Assembly: GCA_017626305.1 (NCBI GenBank)
Contig: JAGAIW010000063.1
Coordinates: 1-50,609, forward strand
Direction of reading: 5' to 3'
DNA length: 50,609 bases
Source: Clostridia bacterium
GTDB lineage: Bacteria; Bacillota; Clostridia; Christensenellales; Borkfalkiaceae
The notes beneath the pieces are model-generated. The model searched no databases. It saw only the letters and a program-made list of their open reading frames with translations, and was not told the DNA's origin. Positions 19,376-28,282 of the stretch are shown piece after piece (position 1 is the stretch's first letter; each line of letters begins with the position of its first letter). The position numbers were made by a program, and so were the translations under genes.

Positions 19376-20026
19376 TCAACCGTTTATAATCGCCAAGTAT
19401 TCTTTCGCATTTTGCGTAATTTCTTCAAATTTACCGCTTTCTACGCTGCTTTTCGCTACGATACCCGTAGCAACGCCAACCGCCGTTGCACCATTTGCCA
19501 ACACCTGCGTAAGATTATGGGGATATACGCCACCAAAAGCAATAAACTTAATAAAAGGCAGAGGCACTTTTAACGTTTTGATATATGTATCTTTCATTTC
19601 TCCATTAGGGAATAATTTGACAAAATCCGCCCCCGTTCTATGTGCCAAAGTCGCTTCGCTCGGCGTTAATGCCCCCGGTATAGAAACAAGATTCAATTCC
19701 TTTGTCTTTTTGATAACTTCACAATTCACGTCAGGTGCTACAATAAACTTTGCCCCTGCTTTTGCAGCCAATTCAACTTGACTTTCCTTTAATACCGTAC
19801 CTGCGCCAATTGCCATATCAGGGAACTTTTTTACAAGTTTAGAAATATTGTCAGCAGTTTGTTCATCAGAAGTCTTTCCCATACTATCAAAAGGCACTTC
19901 GCAGCAACGGATACCTCCTTTATAAATAGCATCGGTAATATTTTCAAGAGTTTCATAATCTTTCCCTCGAATAATTACCATAATTTTGCCCTGTTCAATT
20001 GCTTCTACAACTTGTTTGCTGTCCAT
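19376..20026 (-). CDS. eda: KDPG/KHG-type 2-dehydro-3-deoxy aldolase
   Basis: 216 aa, usual length for Eda. GGIRCCEVPFDS has the catalytic Glu region, AIGAGTVLKESQ the phosphate end, and FVKLFPNGE the Schiff-base Lys. It splits 2-keto-3-deoxy-6-phospho-sugar acids to pyruvate and an aldehyde phosphate (or the non-phosphorylated galactonate series). There is no KDG kinase or dehydratase in the window, so the upstream steps are elsewhere. Confidence 0.88.
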   Translation of the reverse strand: MDSKQVVEAIEQGKIMVIIRGKDYETLENITDAIYKGGIRCCEVPFDSMGKTSDEQTADNISKLVKKFPDMAIGAGTVLKESQVELAAKAGAKFIVAPDVNCEVIKKTKELNLVSIPGALTPSEATLAHRTGADFVKLFPNGEMKDTYIKTLKVPLPFIKFIAFGGVYPHNLTQVLANGATAVGVATGIVAKSSVESGKFEEITQNAKEYLAIING

Positions 20027-20045
20027 AATTTTTTCTCCTATATAT

Positions 20046-20816
20046 TTATAAAATTTCTATTTTCTCTTTTTGCTTACTCAAAAATGTTCCCCAAGAATCA
20101 TAATCAATAAACGGATTATTATCTTCTCTTTTTTGTTCCATTTTCGCAAGATGATTATTATCCCGAACGTGATTGCCTAAATGTATATCGACTTTATGCG
20201 TTAGTAACTTATCTATACTCGCCTTATATTCATCTCTACACGAAAAAGACAAATTGTGCCGTTTGATATAATCTTCTTCCAACGTATTCAATCCTGCACC
20301 GCCAAACATACCCGCCCGATACGTTTTTCCTTTCCACGTCAAATTCATAAATAACGAAAGCGTACCTTTTGTATGTCCGGGCGTAGAAATAAACTCAATT
20401 TCTTTATCACCAAATTTCAGTTTATCTCCATCGCGGATAATCACGTCGGGGGTAAATGGTTCTTCCAATTCTCTATTAAAATCCACACAACAAGAAAGTT
20501 CATTCAATCCCATTACTGCATCTTCATCGCCTTCCCCTATATAGGTTTTTGCGCCACACATCTCTACAAGCGCACGCGTTCCTCCGAAATGGTCGATATG
20601 TCCGTGAGTGTGGATAATATGCTTTATATCGCGGTAATCAAACGACAATCTCCGTATATTTTCTAATAACATATACAAAGACTGAGGAAAACCCGTATCA
20701 ATCAACACCAAACCATCGTTCGTTTTTAATAAATGCGACGGGCCTTTTCTCGTTCCCACATAGAATAATTCGTCACTAATTTGAACAGGCTGTAAGTCCC
20801 ACTCCCAATAATTCAC
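20046..20816 (-). CDS. metallo-beta-lactamase-fold hydrolase
   Basis: 256 aa. The metal site HTHGHIDHFGG is complete, and STPGHTKGTLSLF and HLGNHV give the later His ligands. It starts at GTG 20816; GGGGG lies rather far upstream (about 17 bases), so initiation may be weak. First gene of the operon behind the promoter at 20857. It could be a lactonase or thioesterase feeding the sugar-acid pathway; the sequence does not decide. Confidence 0.82.
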   Translation of the reverse strand: MNYWEWDLQPVQISDELFYVGTRKGPSHLLKTNDGLVLIDTGFPQSLYMLLENIRRLSFDYRDIKHIIHTHGHIDHFGGTRALVEMCGAKTYIGEGDEDAVMGLNELSCCVDFNRELEEPFTPDVIIRDGDKLKFGDKEIEFISTPGHTKGTLSLFMNLTWKGKTYRAGMFGGAGLNTLEEDYIKRHNLSFSCRDEYKASIDKLLTHKVDIHLGNHVRDNNHLAKMEQKREDNNPFIDYDSWGTFLSKQKEKIEIL

Positions 20817-20856
20817 AAGAAAATCTTTCGCCCCCTTTATGCACTATTACAATTAT

Positions 20857-20885
20857 ATTATATCACTCGGTTATATATAAGTCAA
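20857..20885 (-). promoter_or_regulatory. promoter of MBL-aldolase operon
   Basis: TTGACT-N17-TATAAT on the minus strand, 40 bases before the GTG start. Confidence 0.8.
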
Positions 20886-20896
20886 TCATTTTTGGT

Positions 20897-20924
20897 ATTT
20901 TACTCATTTTTTTTTGAGTAAAAT
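20897..20924. promoter_or_regulatory. palindromic operator candidate
   Basis: Perfect arms ATTTTACTCA/TGAGTAAAAT around 8 T, just upstream of the operon -35 box. A likely site for the RpiR regulator encoded next door. The A/T loop and lack of U-tract argue against a terminator. Confidence 0.5.
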
Positions 20925-20937
20925 TTTTTATTTTTTG

Positions 20938-20974
20938 GAAAAAAAAAGAGAACTTCTATTTATAATAGAAGCTC
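20938..20974 (-). terminator. terminator of rpiR gene
   Basis: CTTCTATT/AATAGAAG stem with GAG/CTC below it, followed on the minus strand by nine T. It separates rpiR from the operon. Confidence 0.85.
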
Positions 20975-20997
20975 CCTTGCATTTTTTTATGAAATTT

Positions 20998-21774
20998 TTA
21001 CTTGTCTAATTGCTTCAAAGAAAATACTCTTGTGCAAATCGTATTACAAAGAGTTAATTGAACGCTCCGTGTAATAATAGGGAATCCACCCTCTTGGGCT
21101 TCAAACGCCACGCTTTCCAAACAATCTTCACACATTGTTGCAATTCTACTATGCGGAAACGACGTAATACATACGGTATATGCACCCTTTTGTTTAGCAG
21201 CTTTGACTGCTTCATATATTTCACTCGTTTCCCCCGAATACGTTATCACAATCATCATATCATTTTTATTTAATGATTTTGCAACGGCAAAATGATCGTC
21301 ATAAGAAAAAGCCGAAACGCCCATACGCATTAGATGTCCTGCTAAAATGTTTGCAATATGCCCCGAAGTGGAACGTCCGCACACATATACACGACCTTTT
21401 ATATTAGCAATCTTCTTGGATATTTTTTCAATCGTTTTCGTATTCAAAGCAAGCAACGTTTTATCCAACGATTCCTTCGTTGCATTTACAATTTGCGTAC
21501 ATAAATCTACGCCATCTTTCGCACCCGTAAATTTATTAGCGTAAAACCCTAACGATTGCGCTACCCCGACCTTAAATTCCGTATATCCATTATACCCTAA
21601 CGAATGTACGAAATTTACAATACTCCCTTCACTAACACCTGCTTGCTCGCTAAATTCTCTTAATGTTAACGATGTTATATTTTGGGGATCGGATAATACA
21701 AAATCCGCAATTTTTACCCACGTTTTTGCACTCTTGCTCCGTTTCAATTCAATCAACTGTAAAAGCGACGACAT
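20998..21774 (-). CDS. RpiR/MurR-family transcriptional regulator
   Basis: 258 aa. An N-terminal helix-turn-helix (LTLREFSEQAGVSEGSIVNFVHSLGYNGYTEF) precedes a C-terminal SIS sugar-phosphate-binding domain (VYVCGRSTSGHIANILAGHL, VITYSGETSEIYEAV). These regulators respond to phosphosugars or KDPG. It has its own promoter and terminator and lies directly upstream of the aldolase operon, its likely target. Confidence 0.9.
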   Translation of the reverse strand: MSSLLQLIELKRSKSAKTWVKIADFVLSDPQNITSLTLREFSEQAGVSEGSIVNFVHSLGYNGYTEFKVGVAQSLGFYANKFTGAKDGVDLCTQIVNATKESLDKTLLALNTKTIEKISKKIANIKGRVYVCGRSTSGHIANILAGHLMRMGVSAFSYDDHFAVAKSLNKNDMMIVITYSGETSEIYEAVKAAKQKGAYTVCITSFPHSRIATMCEDCLESVAFEAQEGGFPIITRSVQLTLCNTICTRVFSLKQLDK

Positions 21775-21800
21775 ATTAACTCCAATTTTCTTATGATTAT

Positions 21801-21829
21801 ATTATACTCATTTCTTGAAATAAAGTCAA
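21801..21829 (-). promoter_or_regulatory. promoter of rpiR gene
   Basis: TTGACT-N17-TATAAT. The spacer contains ATTTC-N2-GAAAT, a small palindrome that could allow autoregulation. Confidence 0.75.
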
Positions 21830-21851
21830 TGCTTTTCAAAGCCCTTACAAG

Positions 21852-21879
21852 AAAAAGCGGCTTGCTTTTGCAAACCGCT
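21852..21879 (-). terminator. terminator of RNA methyltransferase gene
   Basis: 10-bp stem AGCGGTTTGC/GCAAGCCGCT with AAAA loop and T-rich tail on the minus strand, six bases after the stop. Confidence 0.85.
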
Positions 21880-21884
21880 ATCAA

Positions 21885-23627
21885 TCATATAATTTCAAAG
21901 TGTTTTAATGTTTCCTTAATCGCCTTTACCATTTTCTCCGACGGGTGTTGTCGGGGCTTTTTTAATTCTTCAACGGCATTTGGGGCATCATACATAGGCA
22001 AACCTAAATCACGTTTTACTTCCGCAATATAAGCCGTGTGAACTTTGAACCCATAAGTTTCTTCAATATAATCTTGTATCATCTTATAGGTCGCTTTTTC
22101 TTTGGGTTTATTTGCCTCTATGCGCTGAGCAATCTTCTTTAATGAAAGTTCGCCTTCACCCTCGCCAAACTCTATTTTTACGTTGATTGTACTATCGGGC
22201 TTTTTTTGGGAAAGTTGAACGAGAGTTTCGACGTGTTTGGTTTGGGGGAACATGTCAAACGGCTGAATACGCGAAATTTCGTAAAAACCTTGCAACGTAT
22301 CGCTATTTTCCATACCGTCGTAGGCAGGATTTTTCACAAGCTCGCCGTTTTCGTTTTCAATCAATCTCCCCGTCAATATTCCCAAATCCCTTGCAAGCGT
22401 AGCGGGATTACAGGATATGAGCGTCAAACGCGGAATACCGCTTGCAAGCAACGCCTTCACGACGCTACGCGCAATCCCTGCGCGGGGCGGGTCTAAAATC
22501 AAGCGAACCTGTTCCCCTTTTTCCTTTTCCAAAACGCCTTGCAGTTTATCTTCCACCGCACCGCAAATATTCGTCATATTCGTCAAGCCGTTTTTCTTTT
22601 TCAAGGCGTCCGCGCACGCCGACGCTTCTTTCTCCAACTCGATTCCGTACACCCGTTTTGCCTTTTTGGCTAGCATAGCGGTGAGCAAACCGCCGCCCGA
22701 GTACGCGTCCACGACCACTTCGTCGCCCGTTTCAATCACCGTTTTTAACGCTTCTTTATACAGCTTATTACGCACGTTTTCATTCACCTGCAAGAAGGTA
22801 ACGGGACCTGCTTCGTAGCAAATCCCCTGTTCTTCCGCTTCAAAAACGCCCGTGCCGTAAAGCAGCGAAAATTCTTCGCCGAAAATGACGTTGGTATCCT
22901 TATCGTTAATATTTAAATACAGCGTAAACAAAGCAAATTCCTGCGATAACAGCTCGATAAGATACTTCGTATTCGGCAATTCCCGTTTTGCGCTAACCAA
23001 CGTAAAGATAAACTTTCCGCCGATTTCACGCGCGACGATATGCCGAAGCGCGCCCGTCTTCGTTTCTTCGTCGTATCCTTTAACGGCACATTCGTCCACG
23101 TAGCGTTTGATAATCGCAATCAATTTTTCCGCCCAGTCAGGATGAATGACGCAGGCGTTAATCGGCACGATACGGTGTGAGCGTTCTGCGTAAAAACCGA
23201 TTACCGTATTGCCGTCCTTATCCACGCCGATAGGCATTTGCAATTTATTGCGATAGCCGTACGGGCGTTCGCTTTTAACCGCCACCGGAACGTCACATAC
23301 AATCCCCCCGATTTTACGCAAGCTTTCTTTGACCACCGCGCTTTTATGGATAAGCTGAACGGGATAATCAAGGTGTTGCAAGCTGCATCCCCCGCAACGC
23401 ATAAATACGGGGCATTTCGGGCGGACGCGTTCTTCGGCAGGGGTAAGCACTTCTTCCAACTTCCCGTAGCCGATATTTCCTTTGATTTTTAAAATCTTGA
23501 ACCGCACTTTTTCTTGCGGTAAGCAAGCAGGCACGAAAAAAGTAACCCCTTCGTGCCTGATAATGCCTTCTCCACCCGAGCCGATCGCTTCGGTAACGGC
23601 GATAATACTCTGATTTTTTTCCATCAT
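21885..23627 (-). CDS. RlmD/RumA-type 23S rRNA (uracil-5-)-methyltransferase
   Basis: 580 aa. An N-terminal TRAM domain is followed by the iron-sulfur cysteines CPVFMRCGGCSLQHL. The SAM-binding domain has VVDAYSGGGLLTAMLA, the DPPRAG motif and SCNPATLARD with the catalytic Cys, and ends PFDMFPQTKHVETLVQL. Typical members end there at about 450 aa; this one has an extra 110-residue C-terminal part with KKIAQRIEANKPKEKATYKM, seen in other Clostridia. It methylates U in 23S rRNA using SAM; the exact site is not decidable. Confidence 0.9.
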   Translation of the reverse strand: MMEKNQSIIAVTEAIGSGGEGIIRHEGVTFFVPACLPQEKVRFKILKIKGNIGYGKLEEVLTPAEERVRPKCPVFMRCGGCSLQHLDYPVQLIHKSAVVKESLRKIGGIVCDVPVAVKSERPYGYRNKLQMPIGVDKDGNTVIGFYAERSHRIVPINACVIHPDWAEKLIAIIKRYVDECAVKGYDEETKTGALRHIVAREIGGKFIFTLVSAKRELPNTKYLIELLSQEFALFTLYLNINDKDTNVIFGEEFSLLYGTGVFEAEEQGICYEAGPVTFLQVNENVRNKLYKEALKTVIETGDEVVVDAYSGGGLLTAMLAKKAKRVYGIELEKEASACADALKKKNGLTNMTNICGAVEDKLQGVLEKEKGEQVRLILDPPRAGIARSVVKALLASGIPRLTLISCNPATLARDLGILTGRLIENENGELVKNPAYDGMENSDTLQGFYEISRIQPFDMFPQTKHVETLVQLSQKKPDSTINVKIEFGEGEGELSLKKIAQRIEANKPKEKATYKMIQDYIEETYGFKVHTAYIAEVKRDLGLPMYDAPNAVEELKKPRQHPSEKMVKAIKETLKHFEII

Positions 23628-23686
23628 AATCCCTTGTCTCCTATAACGAACCCGTAGTCTGACCCTTATGCTAAAAAATCCCTTAT

Positions 23687-24220
23687 CTATTTTTTATGAC
23701 CGCCGACGCGGTATACCGTGGTGTTGACCACCGCGCGCGCTTGATAGGATATATAATCATAAAACACGAAAAACACCGAACCAAGCCCTAAAATAATCCA
23801 AAATACGTACTCATTCACCCATGCGATACTCGTCGTCATTTCAAAGACGAACGTCCACGTCAAATACATAGTGATATCAAACCAAAGCGCCTTTATCGCG
23901 CAAGCCAACCAACGGTTGATTTTTATTTTCAGCTGCAATTCGTTGACAAGCGGATGCAGTCCGAAAAACATCACGAAGGGCAAAACGTTCCAAAAACGGA
24001 AAGACGAAAACAGCACGGTTAAAACGGACGTTGCAATATACGCTAAAACGTATCCCCAGTAGCTCTGCTTGGCAAGCGGCATCATCAGGGCAATACTTGC
24101 CACCAAGTATCCCGTAAACAACAGGATATCCGAATAAATACCCACCGTCAAAAACAGCGTAGCTATTGCGCACGCAAGGGCGGATAGCGCAATTTGGTAA
24201 GACGTGATTTTCCGTTTCAT
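23687..24220 (-). CDS. small integral membrane protein, unknown
   Basis: 177 aa with five predicted membrane helices (ALACAIATLFLTVGIYSDILLF, GYLVASIALMMPL, FVMFFGLHPLVNEL, WTFVFEMTTSIAWV and the C-terminal helix). The layout resembles S components of ECF vitamin transporters or related membrane proteins, but no specific motif is visible. It precedes no recognisable partner. Confidence 0.7.
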   Translation of the reverse strand: MKRKITSYQIALSALACAIATLFLTVGIYSDILLFTGYLVASIALMMPLAKQSYWGYVLAYIATSVLTVLFSSFRFWNVLPFVMFFGLHPLVNELQLKIKINRWLACAIKALWFDITMYLTWTFVFEMTTSIAWVNEYVFWIILGLGSVFFVFYDYISYQARAVVNTTVYRVGGHKK

Positions 24221-24232
24221 CTCTCTACCGCC

Positions 24233-24853
24233 TTAACGGCAACCGCAACAAAGACTGAACAAACAATCTACGCAAAGATAGGTATAGCAGCAGGAAATAC
24301 AATCCGAACAAGCGTTACCGCCCATTTGCGGTTCTTCGTCCGCGGACATATCGGGACGACCCGCGTACGGGTTTTGCGTTTGCTGCGCCGATTGCTTTTG
24401 ATACTCGTTTTTCGCGTTCATTTTCCCGTAAGCGTTTCTATACTTGACGTTTTCGGGATCCATTTGCATGGCGATTTCTAATTGCTTTTTGCTATCGTTG
24501 GTCCAGTTCTTTTTATAGAACACGACCGCCTGCAAATAATGCCATTCCGCGCTACGTTCGTTGCAATCGTCCAAACGGTTTTGCGCTTCGCTCAGTTTAT
24601 CCGCCTTTAACAAAACAGCTATTTCTTCATAGACGTCAGCCCCGTCCGTATTACGGCTTTGTTCCTTTCTAGCCGCCGTTATTTCACGATAAGCCGTTTC
24701 CACTTTGGTCAGCATTTTCGCCGCTTCGTTGCCGGCTTCGCCGTCCTGCCATCTTTCTTCGGCGTACTTTTCACGAAGCTCGCTATAACGCGCCGCGATT
24801 TCTTCGTCCGTGGCGTTTTCGTCTACGCCGAGCAGTTGGTAATATTCGTTCAT
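24233..24853 (-). CDS. degenerate J-domain protein with Cys-rich C-terminus
   Basis: 206 aa. The N-terminus YYQLLGVDENATDEEIAARYSELREKY matches helices I-II of a DnaJ domain, but the HPD tripeptide needed to stimulate DnaK is replaced by EERWQDGE. A tetratricopeptide-like segment follows (AEWHYLQAVVFYKKN), and the end holds about ten Cys (CSDCISCCYTYLCVDCLF). Possibly a protein-binding or membrane-associated scaffold rather than an Hsp40. Ends 13 bases before the membrane-protein gene. Confidence 0.75.
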   Translation of the reverse strand: MNEYYQLLGVDENATDEEIAARYSELREKYAEERWQDGEAGNEAAKMLTKVETAYREITAARKEQSRNTDGADVYEEIAVLLKADKLSEAQNRLDDCNERSAEWHYLQAVVFYKKNWTNDSKKQLEIAMQMDPENVKYRNAYGKMNAKNEYQKQSAQQTQNPYAGRPDMSADEEPQMGGNACSDCISCCYTYLCVDCLFSLCCGCR

Positions 24854-24893
24854 AACTCTCTCCTATTGACTATCTTTTGCAAAATCCTTCTTT

Positions 24894-25763
24894 TTATTTC
24901 CGTTTGCGATTTTTTTCGCAAGCGCAGCCTTCCATAATCTTTTTCGTCGTCGTCGGTAAACCGCGTAACAATATATTATCGCACAAATCTCGATTAAAGA
25001 AAAATGTAATATTCGACATGTTTTCCCGAATATCGAAAAAGAGCGAATGGAAGATAAACCGCACTTCTTCCCCCGTCTTGCCCGAAAGCAGCTCCTGCTT
25101 GCTTTCCGCTTTGTATGCAAGCAAAAACGGATTGTACGCGCCTTTCTTTTTATCCTTATCGTAATCGTCCAACGCGTCGATTAGGTATATCCATTTCCCC
25201 AGCGCGTAGAACAAATTCCGCGTATACGGGGTAGCTTTTTCTTCCAAAGCGTAATCGGAAAATTCCGCAAGCATATTCGCCGTAGCGTCCGCCGCCCTGT
25301 CAATACTCTCCGTTTTTTGTTTTTCCGTTTCTTCTTGCGCGCGCATATTTTCCCGAACGATTTTTTCTATTTCGGGGTATGCCTTTTTGGCTCGCTTAAA
25401 GCCTTTTTTAAACCACAGCCGTTTTCCCCTGCCTTTATCGCCGTCGGCGATATCGTCGGTATATTTATAATACACGAGCATAGTATTCAGCGCGCCCAAA
25501 CGGCAAGTCAGCTCGTCCACTTCCGCCATTTGACGGGTGCGGATACAATGCGTTAAACAATGCTGTTTTTCTATCTTTACGTCCATACCCGAAAGATTAT
25601 GCAATAAAACGGATAAAAAGGTAACGTCATAGGAAAGCCCCATACGCGCGGAATGTCCGCACACCTTGGCTATCCCTTTACATACGCCGCAATACATAGC
25701 GCGGTAAAGTATGTCGTCTTTTATATATAAATACGGCGTATCCGCGCGAACGTATCCAAACAT
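24894..25763 (-). CDS. DUF5685 family protein
   Basis: 289 aa from ATG 25763, which has AAGGG before it; the longer in-frame start at 25811 lacks a ribosome site. MFGYVRADTPYLYIKDD, YRAMYCGVCKG and GLSYDVTFLSVLLHNL are the DUF5685 signature. Conserved Cys pairs (CGVC, CLTHC) and HD-rich helices suggest a metal-binding helical enzyme, perhaps isoprenoid-like; no function is known. Convergent context offers no help. Confidence 0.8.
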   Translation of the reverse strand: MFGYVRADTPYLYIKDDILYRAMYCGVCKGIAKVCGHSARMGLSYDVTFLSVLLHNLSGMDVKIEKQHCLTHCIRTRQMAEVDELTCRLGALNTMLVYYKYTDDIADGDKGRGKRLWFKKGFKRAKKAYPEIEKIVRENMRAQEETEKQKTESIDRAADATANMLAEFSDYALEEKATPYTRNLFYALGKWIYLIDALDDYDKDKKKGAYNPFLLAYKAESKQELLSGKTGEEVRFIFHSLFFDIRENMSNITFFFNRDLCDNILLRGLPTTTKKIMEGCACEKNRKRK

Positions 25764-25834
25764 ACGATTTCCCTTTTTCCTTTTGGACGGAATACGCCGC
25801 GGTTTGCCCACGGCGTATCTATAAGCTTGTCTAT

Positions 25835-25863
25835 ATTATACCACGGATATTGCAAAAAGGCAA
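25835..25863 (-). promoter_or_regulatory. promoter of DUF5685 gene
   Basis: TTGCCT-N17-TATAAT on the minus strand. The leader contains a hairpin ATACGCCG/CGGCGTAT. Confidence 0.7.
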
Positions 25864-25938
25864 CGGCAAAACGCGTATTTCACGCGAAAACACCCCAACT
25901 TTCACCTGTTTAACAAATTCCGCCTTATCCCTTACCGC

Positions 25939-27486
25939 TTATTTCTTCGCGTCGGGAACGGGGACGACGTAGCCGTCGGCAAATTTGAGAATTTCCGCTG
26001 CCATCATCTCTAAATTATTCTCCACGACCGTCTTAAAACGAATCGGACGATAGCGCAGGTCTAAAAGACACTTAGGCGGTTTCATTGCCGTGAGCAAATT
26101 CAAACGCTTTATACCTTTAAAGCTGTCCTTTACGTCGTTACCCGTCAAAGCGTACAAAACGTCTTGGGGGAATTTATACGGGTTTGCCGTGGCAAGCACT
26201 ACCGTATGCGTTTTATCCCAGTCTTTTTCGTCGTCCTTGCCTTTATTGAGAAGTTCTTGATACTGCATATACGCCGAAAGCGCAACGCCCGTGTGCGTAT
26301 CCATTGCATACCCGTATTCGTCGAAAATCTCGTACATGGCTTCAATGGTGTCGTCTTCGCTGGCAAACGCGCTGAAAAATTCTTCGTCTAAAATCTCTTT
26401 TTCCTTTTGCGTAATGGAATATTCTTTCTTTTCGGCAAGATTTTTCATACGCTCCGCCGTCAATTTGGCGTCGCGGCCGCTGATTTCAAAAAGCAGTCTT
26501 TCCAAGTTGGACGAAATGAGAATGTCCATAGACGGCGACATGGTACGGAAGAAGTTTCTCTTCACGTCGTATACCCCTTTTGCAAAGAAGTCGGCAAGCA
26601 CCTTGTTGCGGTTTGACGCGCAGATGAGCTTTCTTACGGGTAACCCCATTTGCTTGGCGTACCAACCCGCCAAAATATCCCCAAAGTTGCCCGTGGGTAC
26701 GACGAAATCGATTTTATCGCCCATTTCAATTTGACGGGAAGTAATCAAATCGATATACGCCGAGAAATAATAGGCGATTTGCGGCGCAAGTCTGCCGAAG
26801 TTAATGGAGTTCGCGCTCGAAAGACGCACGCCTTTTTTGGCAAGCTCCGCATTGAATTTTTCGGACGCGAACATGCGTTTTACCGCGCGTTGACAATCGT
26901 CAAAATTCCCTTTAACAGCCGCAACGAATACGTTGTTTCCGTCTTGAATACACATTTGCAACCGCTGCATTTTGGCTACCCCTTCGTCGGGATAGAATAC
27001 GGCGACTTTCGTACCTTCTACGTCGCGGAAACCTTCCAACGCCGCCTTACCCGTATCGCCGCTTGTAGCCGCTAAAATGAGCACTTCGTCCTTTACGCCC
27101 GTCACTTCCAAGCTCTTTTTCAAAAGATAGGGAAGAAGGGTAAGCGCCATATCCTTAAACGCACACGTAGGGCCGTGATACAATTCCAAAATGAAAAGCT
27201 TTCCGTCGATTTTCACAAGGGGAGCGGGGTCGCCGCCCGTAAACGTGGAATACGCCTTTTCGCAGCTTTCCTTTAAGTATTCTTCGCCAAGCTCTTCGCC
27301 AAGATATTTGCCCAAGACGAACGCCGCGCGTTCGGGATAGCTCATCTCCGCCATTTTTTCCAGTTCTTCTACGGAAATTTTCGGGAACGTTTCAGGAACG
27401 TACAATCCCCCGTCGCTAGCCAAGCCCTGCACGATTGCCTGTGCGCCCGTTACTTTTTCACCGCCTCTGGTGCTGATAAAATACAT
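25939..27486 (-). CDS. thrC: threonine synthase
   Basis: 515 aa, long-form ThrC. The start MYFISTRGGEK is typical. CAFKDMALTLLPYLLK carries the PLP-binding Lys at about residue 113; LAATSGDTGKAALEGF and VPTGNFGDILAGWYAKQMG are the phosphate and substrate loops. It converts O-phosphohomoserine to threonine and phosphate. The upstream 180 bases contain the terminator of the preceding gene; I found no clear T-box or leader peptide. Confidence 0.95.
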   Translation of the reverse strand: MYFISTRGGEKVTGAQAIVQGLASDGGLYVPETFPKISVEELEKMAEMSYPERAAFVLGKYLGEELGEEYLKESCEKAYSTFTGGDPAPLVKIDGKLFILELYHGPTCAFKDMALTLLPYLLKKSLEVTGVKDEVLILAATSGDTGKAALEGFRDVEGTKVAVFYPDEGVAKMQRLQMCIQDGNNVFVAAVKGNFDDCQRAVKRMFASEKFNAELAKKGVRLSSANSINFGRLAPQIAYYFSAYIDLITSRQIEMGDKIDFVVPTGNFGDILAGWYAKQMGLPVRKLICASNRNKVLADFFAKGVYDVKRNFFRTMSPSMDILISSNLERLLFEISGRDAKLTAERMKNLAEKKEYSITQKEKEILDEEFFSAFASEDDTIEAMYEIFDEYGYAMDTHTGVALSAYMQYQELLNKGKDDEKDWDKTHTVVLATANPYKFPQDVLYALTGNDVKDSFKGIKRLNLLTAMKPPKCLLDLRYRPIRFKTVVENNLEMMAAEILKFADGYVVPVPDAKK

Positions 27487-27576
27487 GATAATTACCTACC
27501 TTTTTTGGATTTGAACGCACGAAAACCGCAACCGCGCTACGGCTGCGTTTCGCGCACTATTCCCCCTGCTCTTCTA

Positions 27577-27612
27577 TTAAAAATAGCCGAACGGAAAACA
27601 CCGCCCGGCTAT
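27577..27612 (-). terminator. terminator between P-loop gene and thrC
   Basis: Stem ATAGCCGGGCGG/CCGTTCGGCTAT with a 6-base loop, then TTTTTAA on the minus strand. It could also attenuate read-through into thrC. Confidence 0.8.
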
Positions 27613-27664
27613 CCTTTCCTGTGTGTTGGTAAAGACGCCGCTGACGTATCGGGGCGGCTATCTC

Positions 27665-28072
27665 TTAAAGATACTTCGTAACGAAATCAGGCAATTCTTC
27701 TTTTGTAGCCGATACGGATACGGTAATCACCATATTGTTGTTCTTTGCCACCTTATCCAACATGTAGAAGAATGCCGCAAGCTCTTGCACGGGCTTGCCT
27801 GCGATACGGACGACGCCGTCAATGTATACGTATTCGTTGTCGTTGTTTCCAGCGATAACGCCTTTAATGAAACCGCAAAGCGCAGCTTCGCCTGCAATGT
27901 CGTATTCGCTTACGTCGATAAAGCGAACTTCTCTTTCTAAATCGTACATACCGCGCTTACTGTCGGTGATGAAAATCAAATGACCTTTCGCCGTTTCCAC
28001 AGCCGCGTTTGCCGCGTCGATCATCATTTTGGTTTTACCCGTACCTTTTGCGCCGTAAATTACTTTAATCAT
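27665..28072 (-). CDS. small P-loop ATP-binding protein
   Basis: 135 aa. VIYGAKGTGKTKMM at the N-terminus is a Walker A motif; NEYVYIDGVVRI is a possible Walker B. No further domain. Ribosome site GGGAGG. The role is unknown; it is only large enough for a minimal kinase or ATPase core. Confidence 0.75.
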   Translation of the reverse strand: MIKVIYGAKGTGKTKMMIDAANAAVETAKGHLIFITDSKRGMYDLEREVRFIDVSEYDIAGEAALCGFIKGVIAGNNDNEYVYIDGVVRIAGKPVQELAAFFYMLDKVAKNNNMVITVSVSATKEELPDFVTKYL

Positions 28073-28136
28073 AATAATCCTCCCAGATTTGTTGTCTTGC
28101 GCCCGAAGTCAAGAGAGTTTTCCTTCGGTTTATTAT

Positions 28137-28165
28137 AGTTTACCAAATTTTTCTCATAATTTCAA
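28137..28165 (-). promoter_or_regulatory. promoter of P-loop gene
   Basis: TTGAAA-N17-TAAACT on the minus strand, about 65 bases before the start. Confidence 0.65.
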
Positions 28166-28226
28166 GGGGTTTTTGAAAAAAAGTTAGCGAATTTGCAAAA
28201 AATTTTTGTATTTTTCTGTAAATCAA

Positions 28227-28250
28227 CAAAAAACAGGCATTTTCGCCCGT
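28227..28250 (-). terminator. terminator of aminotransferase gene
   Basis: ACGGGC/GCCTGT stem, loop GAAAAT, then T6 on the minus strand. Confidence 0.75.
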
Positions 28251-28282
28251 TTTTGTCTTATTTTTTAAGCCTATCTATGCCC

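Noticed and set aside
20897-20924. Intrinsic terminator
   Set aside because: The inverted repeat has an all-T/all-A loop and no following U-tract, and it lies upstream of a -35 box; an operator is the better reading.
27487-27664. T-box leader for thrC
   Set aside because: No GGGTGG-type T-box motif or specifier loop; the visible hairpin is the terminator of the upstream gene.
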